DNA from: Bradyrhizobium lablabi
GTDB lineage: Bacteria; Pseudomonadota; Alphaproteobacteria; Rhizobiales; Xanthobacteraceae
Direction: 5' to 3'
Assembly (NCBI RefSeq): GCF_018129385.1
Contig: NZ_JAFCLN010000014.1
Coordinates: 113,060 to 177,059 of the forward strand
Length of the DNA: 64,000 nt
The notes beneath the pieces were generated by a model, which was not told the origin of the DNA, made no database searches, and worked only from the letters and a program-made list of their open reading frames with translations. Position numbers and translations under genes: made by a program. This document shows positions 52,078 through 61,008 of the stretch, one piece after another (within the stretch, counting starts at the first letter, position 1; each line of letters begins with the position of its first letter).

Positions 52078-52950
52078 CTAGCCCGTCTCGATCGGCAGCG
52101 ACTCATCCTTCGCCCATTCGCCCATCGAGCCGTCATAGAGCGTGAGGTTTTGGTAGCCGAGCCGGTGGAGCTGGAGCAAATCCATCGTCGCGGAGATGCC
52201 GCCGCCGCAATAGGCGACCACGCGTTTGTTCTTTGTGACGCCGGCGCTGGCGAATTTCTTCTCGGCTTCCGTGAGCGGCAGGAAGGTTTTTTCTTCCGGA
52301 TCGACCAGCGTCGCCGCCGACACGTTCACGCTGCCGGGAATGCGTCCCGGTCGGCCGTAGCGGCTCGGCTCCAGGCCCTTGTGGAATTGCGGCCCGAGCG
52401 CGTTGACGACGACGCTGCCGGCCTCGCTGCTGGCCTTCAGCGTTTGCCGGCTGTCGACGAAATATCCTGCGCGCGGCTTTGCGGTAAATGCCGCCGGCGG
52501 ATAGCCCTTCGCCGGTCCGGTCTCGATCGCGCGGCCTTCGGCCTTCCATTTATCGAAACCGCCATCGAGCACGAGCGCGTCGAAGCCGAGCGATTGCAGC
52601 ATCCACCAGAACCGCGTCGACCACATCATGTTGCCGATCGAGTAGAGCACGGCGCGGCTGTCATTGCCGAGGCCATGGCGGCCGAATGCGGCTTCGAGTT
52701 GCGCGGTTGGCGCCATCATGAAGTGCAGCGCGCTGCTTTTGTCCGAGAACTCGCCCTGTAGATCGAGAAAGTCGGCTCCGGGAATATGGCCCTCCTCGAA
52801 GGTGCGCGTGCCGGGCCTGGCGATATAGGGGACGGGGCTGCCTTCCGGTTGATAGTCGAGATAGGTGGTGCAGTCGTAGATGCGCAGGTTGCCCTGGTTG
52901 ATGAGGCCGGCAAGTTCCTCGGTCGAGATCAGCCCGCCACGCTCCGGCAT
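52078..52950 (-). CDS. sseA: 3-mercaptopyruvate/thiosulfate sulfurtransferase
   Basis: The 290-residue protein has two rhodanese domains; the C-terminal one has the persulfide Cys in VAYCGGGISAT and the N-terminal one is inactive, as normal. The loop CGGGIS is closer to mercaptopyruvate sulfurtransferases (CGSGVT) than to CRKGVT thiosulfate types. Cytoplasmic; moves sulfane sulfur to cyanide or thiols. It is a single gene converging on the HxlR gene. Confidence 0.88.
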   Translation of the reverse strand: MPERGGLISTEELAGLINQGNLRIYDCTTYLDYQPEGSPVPYIARPGTRTFEEGHIPGADFLDLQGEFSDKSSALHFMMAPTAQLEAAFGRHGLGNDSRAVLYSIGNMMWSTRFWWMLQSLGFDALVLDGGFDKWKAEGRAIETGPAKGYPPAAFTAKPRAGYFVDSRQTLKASSEAGSVVVNALGPQFHKGLEPSRYGRPGRIPGSVNVSAATLVDPEEKTFLPLTEAEKKFASAGVTKNKRVVAYCGGGISATMDLLQLHRLGYQNLTLYDGSMGEWAKDESLPIETG

Positions 52951-53084
52951 CTGTCGCTCCCTTGATGTTGTGGCGGCAATGCTAGGCCTCCGCTTGTGTC
53001 GCTGGAAAGACGGTGCGGCCCTTTAATCTCACCATTTCAGCCCCGATATAGGCCTCACGCAGGGGGGCCGCTAATCCCGAAACG

Positions 53085-53098
53085 GTGACATAAGTCAC
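53085..53098. promoter_or_regulatory. Inverted repeat GTGAC-N4-GTCAC upstream of ispG
   Basis: A perfect 5-bp-armed palindrome (GTGAC-ATAA-GTCAC) lies about 117 bp before the ispG start. The same half-site recurs at 53180-53192. Confidence 0.4.
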
Positions 53099-53179
53099 TG
53101 AACAGGCGAAGGAAATCTTCATTTCTGGCGGTTATGGTTCCGCATCCCGCGCAAGGCTCATCCGCTGAACCGCCCCCTT

Positions 53180-53192
53180 GGTGAATGTCACC
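53180..53192. promoter_or_regulatory. Inverted repeat GGTGA-ATG-TCACC at the ispG start region
   Basis: A perfect 5-bp-armed inverted repeat with the central ATG at 53185, which is the alternative ispG start, so a protein or RNA hairpin here could mask that start. Confidence 0.4.
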
Positions 53193-53214
53193 AAAACCTG
53201 ATATTCGAGACCGC

Positions 53215-54501
<1,287 letters not shown>

Positions 54502-54507
54502 CGCAAG

Positions 54508-54640
54508 GCGTCATCCCGGGGCGATGCGTCAGCATCGAACCCGGGATATCGAAGTTTCAGGCATGGTGTCGTAGGGCGGGTTAGCGCAAGCGTAATCCGC
54601 TTTTTTGTGCGCGTGAGCGTCAGGTTAACCCGCCGTACAC
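54508..54640. repeat. Two short palindromic repeat pieces
   Basis: GTCATCCCGGGGCGATGCGT with GAACCCGGGATATC, then GGGCGGGTTAGCGCAAGCG with GGTTAACCCGCC, form separate stems between ispG and the antitoxin-like gene. The second pair is similar in kind to the GGATGGGTAGAGCGAAGCG element at 63500. Confidence 0.6.
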
Positions 54641-54665
54641 TGCTGCCGCGTCTACAGCCGACGAG

Positions 54666-54854
54666 CTAACGCTGCGCGGGTGAAATTGCTTTTCTTTCCG
54701 CGATGTCGGCCCATTCGGGATCGGCTGGCTCCGTAAGATCCACTCCCGGCGGAATGAATACGGTACCCCTCAATGCGCCGAGTATCGGATGGGCTTTTCC
54801 ATCTTTGGTCTGTGCGGGCGTCTTAGATTCATCGGAGCGGCCTTGTTCAACCAT
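54666..54854 (-). CDS. Small antitoxin-like protein (62 aa), orphan
   Basis: The protein is short and acidic, with a C-terminal segment ILGALRGTVFIPPGVDLTEPADPEWADI that looks like the toxin-contacting tail of rhizobial type II antitoxins. No toxin gene (PIN or RelE type) is next to it, and the usual N-terminal DNA-binding domain is missing. The ATG at 54854 follows GGGAGGCGGAA, a strong ribosome-binding site, so it is probably made. It could be a remnant or a free-standing protein. Confidence 0.6.
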   Translation of the reverse strand: MVEQGRSDESKTPAQTKDGKAHPILGALRGTVFIPPGVDLTEPADPEWADIAERKAISPAQR

Positions 54855-54969
54855 TTCCGCCTCCCGTTCGCCAATGCAGCGCAAGCGTATCAGATTTTCG
54901 CCGGTCTGGATTGCTCTTCATGTCATCCCGGCTACGATGGCAAGAAATAATAATCATTGGGAGGATCGC

Positions 54970-55863
54970 ATGAGCTCGCTGTCCGGCAAACAAGGCCCGC
55001 GCTACCGTCACATCGCCGGTGAGGCCGACCCCTACGAAACCATCGCAGTCGAAAAGCTCACGCCGATCATCGGCGCTGAGATCACCGGCGTCGACATCGG
55101 CAAGCTCGTCTCGGACGAATCGCGCTCCAACCGGCAGATGGATGAGATCCACCGCGCGCTTGCCGAAAACCTCGTGATCTTCTTCCGCGACCAGCACATC
55201 ACGCCACAGCAACATCTCGCCTTCGGCCGAAAATTCGGCGAGCTGCATGTGCATCCCGCAGCGCCCAACGAAGGCGATCCGGCCTTGATGAAAATCTATG
55301 CCGACAAGGATTCACCGCGCGCCAATGGCGAGGGCTGGCATTCGGACGTGTCCTGCGATCTCGAGCCGCCGATGGGCTCGATCCTCTACATCAAGCAGTG
55401 CCCGCCGCGCGGCGGCGACACGCTGTTTGCCAACATGTACGCCGCCTATGACGCATTGTCGGACCGCATGAAAACCTATCTCGACGGGCTGACCGCGCTG
55501 CATGACGGCGAGCAGGCCTATCGCGGGCTCTACGCCAATTACGGCGTCGCCGACCGACCCAGCTATCCGAGCGCCGAGCATCCGGTGATTCGCACCCATC
55601 CGGTGACGGCCAGGAAGGCGCTCTATGTCAACCGCGGCTTCACCCGCCACATCATCGGCATCCCCCGCGACGAGAGCGACGCCATGCTGGCCTATCTCTA
55701 CCAGCATGCGGAAAACCCGTTGTTCCAGTGCCGCTTCCGCTGGACCGAGAATGCCATCGCGTTCTGGGACAACCGCTGCGCCCAGCATCGCGCCATGTGG
55801 GATTACTGGCCGCACACGAGGTCGGGCACCCGCGTGACGGTGAAGGGCGAGCGGCCGGCGTAG
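54970..55863 (+). CDS. TauD/TfdA-family Fe(II)/2-oxoglutarate dioxygenase
   Basis: The 297-residue enzyme has the double-stranded beta-helix iron site: HSDVSCD (His-x-Asp) near residue 124 and the distal His in NRCAQHRAMWDYW, followed by RSGTRVTVKGERP with the 2-oxoglutarate-binding Arg. ENLVIFFRDQHITPQQHLAFGRKFGE is typical of the taurine/2,4-D dioxygenase group. Substrate unknown. The ATG follows GGGAGGATCGC. A terminator lies 22 bp after the stop. Confidence 0.88.
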   Translation: MSSLSGKQGPRYRHIAGEADPYETIAVEKLTPIIGAEITGVDIGKLVSDESRSNRQMDEIHRALAENLVIFFRDQHITPQQHLAFGRKFGELHVHPAAPNEGDPALMKIYADKDSPRANGEGWHSDVSCDLEPPMGSILYIKQCPPRGGDTLFANMYAAYDALSDRMKTYLDGLTALHDGEQAYRGLYANYGVADRPSYPSAEHPVIRTHPVTARKALYVNRGFTRHIIGIPRDESDAMLAYLYQHAENPLFQCRFRWTENAIAFWDNRCAQHRAMWDYWPHTRSGTRVTVKGERPA

Positions 55864-55884
55864 GCACTGAGCGTCAGCGCAAAG

Positions 55885-55911
55885 AAAAGCCCCGGACGAT
55901 GCCGGGGCTTT
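55885..55911. terminator. Bidirectional intrinsic terminator (copy a)
   Basis: AAAGCCCCGG-ACGATG-CCGGGGCTTT, a perfect stem with A and T runs on both sides, between the TauD-like gene and the first outer membrane protein gene. Near-identical copies lie at 56972-57001 and 57245-57273. Confidence 0.9.
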
Positions 55912-55932
55912 ATTTGTCGGGAGAAGCGTCGA

Positions 55933-56769
55933 TCAGTACCTGGCGACGACCGGGCCGCCGAACTTGTAGTTCACACCGACGCGCCCAACGTGATCCGTGA
56001 ACTTGTGATTGACGGTGATGTCCGCGCCCGGAAGGCAATTTGCGCACCCGGGAATGCTTGTCGCGTACGATCCGAGGTCGACGTAGAGATACTCAGCCTT
56101 GACCGTCCAGTTTCCAGCAACGTGATACTCGATGCCGCCGCCAACCGTCCAGCCGGCACGGGTCACTGAAGAGTTCACGACGCCAAGATCGCCGGGATCA
56201 ATGCAAGGGGCACCGAACGAGCAAAATGTATCGGTCGTCTTCAGGTTTCCTACAGCCAAACCGCCAGTGACATAAAAGAGTGCGTCAGCCGCCGCCAAGC
56301 CCAACCTTCCGCGGACTGTTCCCAGGAATGTTTGCTTGCTCGAATTGGTCATTACGTCGAGGGGATTGATGACCTGAAATCCGACCGGAGGGACCTGAAC
56401 CCGGGTCGCCGTGCCATCGACCCAGTTGGCATCGGCCTCAACGCCGACAACAAAGTTGCCGGTTTGCCAATTGTAGCCGGCCTGCACACCTGCAATCACC
56501 CCTTGAGGGTGCAAATTGGTCCGGGTGAAAGCGTTCAAATCGGCGGCCCCCGCAACTCCCCAAGCAACCGGATTCGCAGCGGGAGTGATTCGGTCGTCTC
56601 CCCAGTGACCGCCGACGTTGCCTCCCACATAGAACCCGGTCCAACTCCAAACGGCAATGACCGGTGCCGGAGCCTTGGTGTAGGGACGGGCAGCGAGGTC
56701 GGCGGCCGAAGCGGCGCCGGTGAACAGGATGGAGACGGCAGCTGCTGCCAGCGCGAGTTTCTTCACCAC
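55933..56769 (-). CDS. Outer membrane beta-barrel protein (Omp31/RopB-like), array copy 1
   Basis: The 278-residue precursor has a signal peptide (cut after SAASAA, about residue 23) and an eight-strand-type barrel pattern with WTGFYVGGNVGGHWG, GVQAGYNWQTGNFVVGVEAD, GTVRGRLGLA and the closing VGRVGVNYKFGGPVVARY with a C-terminal aromatic. Two cysteine pairs (FCSFGAPC and GCANC) are unusual for this family. The reading frame is less GC-rich than most neighbours. Downstream terminator copy a. Confidence 0.87.
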   Translation of the reverse strand: MVKKLALAAAAVSILFTGAASAADLAARPYTKAPAPVIAVWSWTGFYVGGNVGGHWGDDRITPAANPVAWGVAGAADLNAFTRTNLHPQGVIAGVQAGYNWQTGNFVVGVEADANWVDGTATRVQVPPVGFQVINPLDVMTNSSKQTFLGTVRGRLGLAAADALFYVTGGLAVGNLKTTDTFCSFGAPCIDPGDLGVVNSSVTRAGWTVGGGIEYHVAGNWTVKAEYLYVDLGSYATSIPGCANCLPGADITVNHKFTDHVGRVGVNYKFGGPVVARY

Positions 56770-56971
56770 GAAAATTCCTTCATTCCAAAAAAGGCGCGAT
56801 AGCGGGCCTTGGCTTTAGCTATCAACTGACACCCGCCTTCGTCTGTCACCGGGCGGCAACAATAGCGGACAATTGCCCCGCTTGGCGGGAATGACGGTGA
56901 GATGCAAGGAGTGGTTGCGGCCGCTGGTCGTCAAAATAGTGAGCGCGCAACTCGCCTCGTGCTGAAGCAAC

Positions 56972-57001
56972 AAAAAAGCCCCGGCCGATGCCGGGGCTTT
57001 T
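56972..57001. terminator. Intrinsic terminator (copy b) of the decayed omp gene
   Basis: AAAAAAGCCCCGG-CCGATG-CCGGGGCTTTT. On the minus strand it follows the stop of the omp remnant by about 25 bp, the same place as copies a and c in relation to their genes. Confidence 0.88.
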
Positions 57002-57026
57002 GAGTTTGTCAGGGAGGAGAAGGCAC

Positions 57027-57119
57027 TCAATACTTGGCGACCGCGCCAGCGCCGCCGAAGCGGTAGTTGACGCCGACGCGCACAACGTCCTCGCGGAAAT
57101 TATACGTATGGTTCATTGC
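57027..57119 (-). pseudogene. 3'-end remnant of an Omp31/RopB-like gene (array copy 2)
   Basis: The minus strand encodes NHTYNFREDVVRVGVNYRFGG and ends AVAKY, the closing strand of this barrel family, with the stop TGA at 57029-57027. No upstream barrel sequence follows: past residue about 30 the similarity stops. The last residues match the neighbouring intact copy (NYRFGGPIVAKY). A terminator of the shared type follows. It is the surviving end of a deleted third copy. Confidence 0.8.
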
Positions 57120-57244
57120 GAAAACAGGAGCGGGGACGTTCTGGAAGGCAAGTACCGGCCGGCAACAGGCGTGGACAATTGAGACGAGGAGGCCTCGCCT
57201 GTTTTGTGCGCCTCCCGCCCCCGCGAGGCGCATTCCAGCAAAAG

Positions 57245-57273
57245 AAAAAGCCCCGGACGATGCCGGGGCTTTT
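57245..57273. terminator. Intrinsic terminator (copy c)
   Basis: AAAAAGCCCCGG-ACGATG-CCGGGGCTTTT, 24 bp beyond the stop of the outer membrane protein gene at 57297. A further 8-bp hairpin TGCGCCTC/GAGGCGCA is at 57207-57232. Confidence 0.88.
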
Positions 57274-57296
57274 GATTGGTTCGGGAGGAGAAGCGA

Positions 57297-58061
57297 TCAG
57301 TACTTCGCGACGATCGGACCACCGAAGCGGTAGTTGATGCGAGCGGTGACGATGTCGACGTCCTGACGGATCGTTTCGCCGCGCGAGAGCACGCCCGGAG
57401 CGGCCACGAAGGTCAGGTTGATGTCGCGGTGACCCATGAAGAGGTGATTGTATTCGATGCCGAGCGACCAGCCCGGGCCGAAGCCGTACTCGATGCCGGT
57501 GCCGACCGCAGCGCCCCAGCGGGTTTCCTCAGCACGGTCGAACACGATGCCGGTGCCGCCGATGATGCCTTCGTACTTGTCGTTGGTGACGGCAGCGCCG
57601 CCCTTCACGTACCAAAGGAAGTTGTTCCAAGCATAGCCAACCTGACCGGTGAACAGGCCGAACGCATCAACCTTGGTGCGGTTGATGGCAGCGCCGGGAG
57701 CGAAGAACAGGCTGGCATTGGAACCCTTGAAATCGGCCCAGTTGCCCTGAGCTTCGAGACCGAACACCCATTGCGCAGCCTGCCAGCGATAGCCGATCTG
57801 ACCACCGACTGTGCCGCCGCTGGCGGTGTGGCAGCCCTCACGGAAGGGAGCGATGGGAAAGCCGACATCGTTGAAGATATCCCAGCACTTGTCGGCCCAG
57901 CCGCCACCGCCGTTGATACCGATGTAGAAGCCGGTCCAGTTGTAGATGGGGGCGACCACCGGCGGCGGAGCCTTGGTGTAACGCGGCGCCATGTCAGCCG
58001 CGGAAGCGGCGCCTGTGAGCAGCAGAGAAGCAGCAGCAGCGGCCAGTGCGATCTTTTTCAT
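57297..58061 (-). CDS. Outer membrane beta-barrel protein (Omp31/RopB-like), array copy 3
   Basis: The 254-residue precursor has a signal peptide (MKKIALAAAAASLLLTGAASA) and the barrel motifs YNWTGFYIGINGGGGW, IGYRWQAAQWVFGLEAQGNW, GLFTGQVGYAW and IEYNHLFMG, closing ARINYRFGGPIVAKY. It should be an abundant surface protein. The ATG at 58061 follows GGGGGACCCCTA. Compared with copy 1 it lacks the cysteine pairs. The two genes have separate terminators, so they are independent units. Confidence 0.9.
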   Translation of the reverse strand: MKKIALAAAAASLLLTGAASAADMAPRYTKAPPPVVAPIYNWTGFYIGINGGGGWADKCWDIFNDVGFPIAPFREGCHTASGGTVGGQIGYRWQAAQWVFGLEAQGNWADFKGSNASLFFAPGAAINRTKVDAFGLFTGQVGYAWNNFLWYVKGGAAVTNDKYEGIIGGTGIVFDRAEETRWGAAVGTGIEYGFGPGWSLGIEYNHLFMGHRDINLTFVAAPGVLSRGETIRQDVDIVTARINYRFGGPIVAKY

Positions 58062-58405
58062 TAGGGGTCCCCCTTTTTCTGCACAACAAACGAAGCGAAA
58101 GCGTGCAGGCAACTTACAGTAGTAGGACCCGAAATCCCGTCACCGGTTTGCAACACTGCGCGACAATCGACGCGGATGGAACCCGTTGGCTTCGCTCGCG
58201 AGTTCCCGATCGAAGCCGGGGGCATGCGGCTTGAAACAGGCATCAGATGATGGATCGCCTTGATTTTAGGGAGCAATCGGCGATTTCGTGAGGTCGGCAC
58301 CTTGGTTTCGTCCTGCCGACATGGAACCCGCGACTGGCATAATGGCTAATTTGTGTCAAGGTTGATCGAAGGTAAATGGAAGCTCCGCCGATGCACCCGC
58401 AATGC
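58062..58405. other. Intergenic region, no gene seen
   Basis: The stretch between the divergent outer-membrane and Rieske genes has no credible reading frame. CATAAT at 58338-58343 is a possible -10 for the plus strand, without a good -35. Two GGAACCCG words occur but without an EcfG -10. A candidate structured leader follows at 58406-58520. Confidence 0.5.
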
Positions 58406-58520
58406 ACGCAGGGGCAGCGAGTCGCCGGTCGAGCAAGGCTGACCGGCGAATGACGGTACGGCTCGCGCCGTTTCGTTGCACACCGGTATTGCCCGCGTTG
58501 ACGCCCCGGTGCCCCTGCGT
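58406..58520 (+). ncRNA. Candidate multi-branched structured leader of the Rieske oxygenase gene
   Basis: An 11-bp perfect inverted repeat (ACGCAGGGGCA 58406-58416, TGCCCCTGCGT 58510-58520) closes a region holding an 8-bp stem CGCCGGTC/GACCGGCG (58423-58430, 58441-58448) and a 5-bp stem ACGGC/GCCGT (58458-58462, 58467-58471). A third possible stem, ACCGG/CCGGT (58482-58486, 58506-58510), competes with the outer stem by one base. The layout resembles a multi-way junction riboswitch or cis-regulatory RNA, 45 nt before the oxygenase ATG. It was found by eye only; a DNA repeat is the alternative. Confidence 0.4.
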
Positions 58521-58565
58521 CAAGCTTGATCAACAGCAAAAACCACGCTCTCCCGGAGACCGCCG

Positions 58566-59903
58566 ATGCTCCGAGCTGAAGACAACAAATTCCTCACCGA
58601 GAGCGGCCCGGGCACCGGCATGGGCGAATTGCTCCGCCGATTCTGGCTGCCGGTGCTGCTATCGGAAGAGCTGCCCGAAGCTGACGGCCCGCCGAAGAAG
58701 ATCATGGTGATGGGCGAAGAGCTGCTCGCCTTCCGCGACACGCGCGGAGTGGTCGGCATCGTCGATCAATACTGCCCGCACCGCGGCGCCAATCTCTGGC
58801 TCGGCCGCAACGAAGAATGCGGCATCCGCTGCGTCTATCACGGCTGGAAGTTCGATACCGACGGTCGATGCGTCGACATGCCGACCTCCTATCCCGACCT
58901 CAACGCAAAAGATCTCATCCGCATCAAATCCTATCCGGTGCGCGAGTGGGGCGACATGATCTGGGCCTATATGGGCCCGGCCGATCAGGTGCCGGAATTG
59001 CCCGATCTAGAAATGGCGCTGGTGCCGGCCGCGCACCGCTACGTCACCAAGAAATGGCAGGACTGCAACTGGGTGCAGGCGCTGGAAGGCTCGATCGACA
59101 CCGCGCATTTCACCTTCGCACATCTGTCTTTCGACAAGGAAGAGAACGAGATCCTCGACATCAAGAAGCATTTTGTGAATCCGCTTGTACGCGTCGCCAC
59201 CGAGCACATGCGCTGGATCGCGGAAGACCCGCGCCCGGTGATCAAGATCAATCCGCACGAGGCCGGCCTCACGGTTGCGGGTGGACGGCTCACCGGCAGC
59301 GACAACATCTACTGGCGCATCGCGCAGTATTTGATGCCGGTGCATTCCTATGCGCCGAGCTCGATGCCGGGCGAGAACATCTTTGGCCAGAGTTTCATTC
59401 CGGTGACCGACACCAGTTGCTGGATCTATACCTATGTGTGGAATCCGGAGCGCCCGCTGACGCAGGCCGAGCGCGATGGCTATGCCCGCGGCAACGGCGT
59501 GATGTCGGAGGTCGATGAGAACTACATGCCGTTGCGCAACAAGGCGAACGACTATCTGATCGACCGCAAGCTTCAGAAGACCAGGAGCTACACCGGGATC
59601 AAGGGCGTGTCCGAGCAGGACGCCGCCGTGCAGGACAGCCAGGGCCCGATCGCCGACCGCACCCGCGAGCATCTCGGCCCCACCGATCTCGGCATCATGC
59701 ATTTCCGAAAGCTGGTGATGGATGCCGCGCGCGCCTTGCAACAGGGCACCGCGCCGCCGCATCTTGCGCATCAGGATCGCTACGCCGTGCGATCCGGCGC
59801 CTGTGTGACCGGCAAGGCCAAGGATTTGACGGCGGTGATGATCGAGCGGTTTGGCGACGCTGCCGGCTATGTCGGCCGGCCGCGGATTGCAGCGGCGGAG
59901 TAG
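58566..59903 (+). CDS. Rieske aromatic ring-hydroxylating oxygenase, alpha subunit (phthalate dioxygenase-like)
   Basis: The 445-residue enzyme has a Rieske [2Fe-2S] site (Cys70-x-His72, then Cys89-x2-His92 in CVYHGW) and the mononuclear iron ligands in DTAHFTFAH (Asp178, His181, His186). The size and sequence fit the phthalate 4,5-dioxygenase/vanillate demethylase group, which takes electrons from a separate reductase. No reductase gene is next to it. The ATG has GGAG 7 nt upstream. Substrate unknown; probably an aromatic acid. Confidence 0.9.
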   Translation: MLRAEDNKFLTESGPGTGMGELLRRFWLPVLLSEELPEADGPPKKIMVMGEELLAFRDTRGVVGIVDQYCPHRGANLWLGRNEECGIRCVYHGWKFDTDGRCVDMPTSYPDLNAKDLIRIKSYPVREWGDMIWAYMGPADQVPELPDLEMALVPAAHRYVTKKWQDCNWVQALEGSIDTAHFTFAHLSFDKEENEILDIKKHFVNPLVRVATEHMRWIAEDPRPVIKINPHEAGLTVAGGRLTGSDNIYWRIAQYLMPVHSYAPSSMPGENIFGQSFIPVTDTSCWIYTYVWNPERPLTQAERDGYARGNGVMSEVDENYMPLRNKANDYLIDRKLQKTRSYTGIKGVSEQDAAVQDSQGPIADRTREHLGPTDLGIMHFRKLVMDAARALQQGTAPPHLAHQDRYAVRSGACVTGKAKDLTAVMIERFGDAAGYVGRPRIAAAE

Positions 59904-59906
59904 GGA

Positions 59907-60878
59907 TTGCTGTCAGAAGGCACCAGCGCCGGGTCTTGCCGTGGCTTGCGTGTCGGCCGCATCCTCGGCGCCTCGATCGTCGCGGCGTCGCTCGCGGCGG
60001 CCGGCGCCGGATATGCCGCGCCCGCGGAGGTCACGGCGGCCACTCCCGCTACCGCCACGGCCGCCGTCGCATCCCAGCCTTCACCTTCAAAATGCGACCG
60101 ATCCAAATTCCGGATCATCCTGGACGTCGGACACACCGCCGAATCCTACGGCGCCATGAGCGCGCGCAAGGTGCCGGAATTCGAGTTCAACCTGAAGCTC
60201 GCCAGGCGGATCGAGGAGAAGCTGAAAGCGGACGGCTTCACGGAGACGCTTCTGCTGATCACCGAGGGCAAGGCGCGGCCAAGCCTGATGAAGCGCGTGG
60301 CGGTCGCCAACAGGAAGGGCGCCGATCTCTTTCTGTCGATCCACCACGATTCCGTGCCCGACATCTACGTGGAGAGGTGGGATTTCGACGGCAAGAAGAG
60401 CACCTTCAACGATTTGTTCGGCGGCTACTCCGTGTTCGTCTCCCGGCAGAATCCGCACTATGAGGCGAGCCTGAGATTCGCAAAACTGGTCGGCAACCAG
60501 ATGGCGGCGCGGGAATTGCAGTTCGCCCGCCAGTACGACCAATGGTTCATGGGCAAGTACCAGCGGCAATTGCTCGATATCGATGCCGGCGTCTATCGCT
60601 ACGACGAGCTGATCGTCCTGCGGATGACGACGATGCCGGCCGTGCTGCTGGAATCCGGCTCGATCATCAACCGCGACGAAGAGCTGGTGATGGCCTCCGA
60701 TACGCACAAGAACAAGGTCGCGGCGGCAGTGACATCGGCTGCGATCGAATATTGCGAAACCCGCGGGACCGCGCCGGCGCTTGCTTCAAAACCTGCGCCG
60801 CAGGTTTCAAAGCCGCCGCCCAGGAGGGTGGCGGAGCCACAGCCGCGTAGTGCGCCGCGTCACGCGCGCAAGCGGTGA
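59907..60878 (+). CDS. N-acetylmuramoyl-L-alanine amidase (Amidase_3)
   Basis: The 323-residue exported protein has a signal-like N-terminus (ILGASIVAASLAAAGAGYAAP) and the AmiC-type zinc fold: DVGHTAES (His ligand), EFEFNLKLARRI (Glu ligand), SIHHDS (His ligand) and the catalytic Glu in LLESGSI. It cleaves peptide from muramic acid in the periplasm. The C-terminal 45 residues are proline- and arginine-rich. The TTG start at 59907 has GGAG upstream, 3 bp after the Rieske gene's stop, so they share a transcript, although their functions are unrelated. Confidence 0.85.
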   Translation: MLSEGTSAGSCRGLRVGRILGASIVAASLAAAGAGYAAPAEVTAATPATATAAVASQPSPSKCDRSKFRIILDVGHTAESYGAMSARKVPEFEFNLKLARRIEEKLKADGFTETLLLITEGKARPSLMKRVAVANRKGADLFLSIHHDSVPDIYVERWDFDGKKSTFNDLFGGYSVFVSRQNPHYEASLRFAKLVGNQMAARELQFARQYDQWFMGKYQRQLLDIDAGVYRYDELIVLRMTTMPAVLLESGSIINRDEELVMASDTHKNKVAAAVTSAAIEYCETRGTAPALASKPAPQVSKPPPRRVAEPQPRSAPRHARKR

Positions 60879-60913
60879 CGGCTCGCCGCTTGCCGGAGCG
60901 ATTTCCATCGGCC

Positions 60914-60992
60914 GTCATTGCGAGCGAAGCGAAGCAATCCATAGTGCCGCACGAAGAATGGATTGCTTCGTCGCTCCGTTCCTCGCAACGGC
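60914..60992. repeat. Palindromic repeat, family C
   Basis: GTCATTGCGAGCGAAGCGAA with GCAATCCAT, then ATGGATTGCTTCG with CCTCGCAACGGC. It is the plain form of family C, between convergent genes. Confidence 0.85.
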
Positions 60993-61008
60993 GGTGGCAG
61001 GCATTCTT

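Noticed and set aside
56815..57030. Short minus-strand frame between the omp copies as a gene
   Set aside because: It crosses the terminator at 56972-57001 and has no family pattern. Only the barrel end at 57027-57119 is supported, as a remnant.
58331..58360. GGAAC word as a possible EcfG promoter before the Rieske gene
   Set aside because: No CGTT-like -10 occurs 16-17 nt downstream, so it does not fit the consensus.
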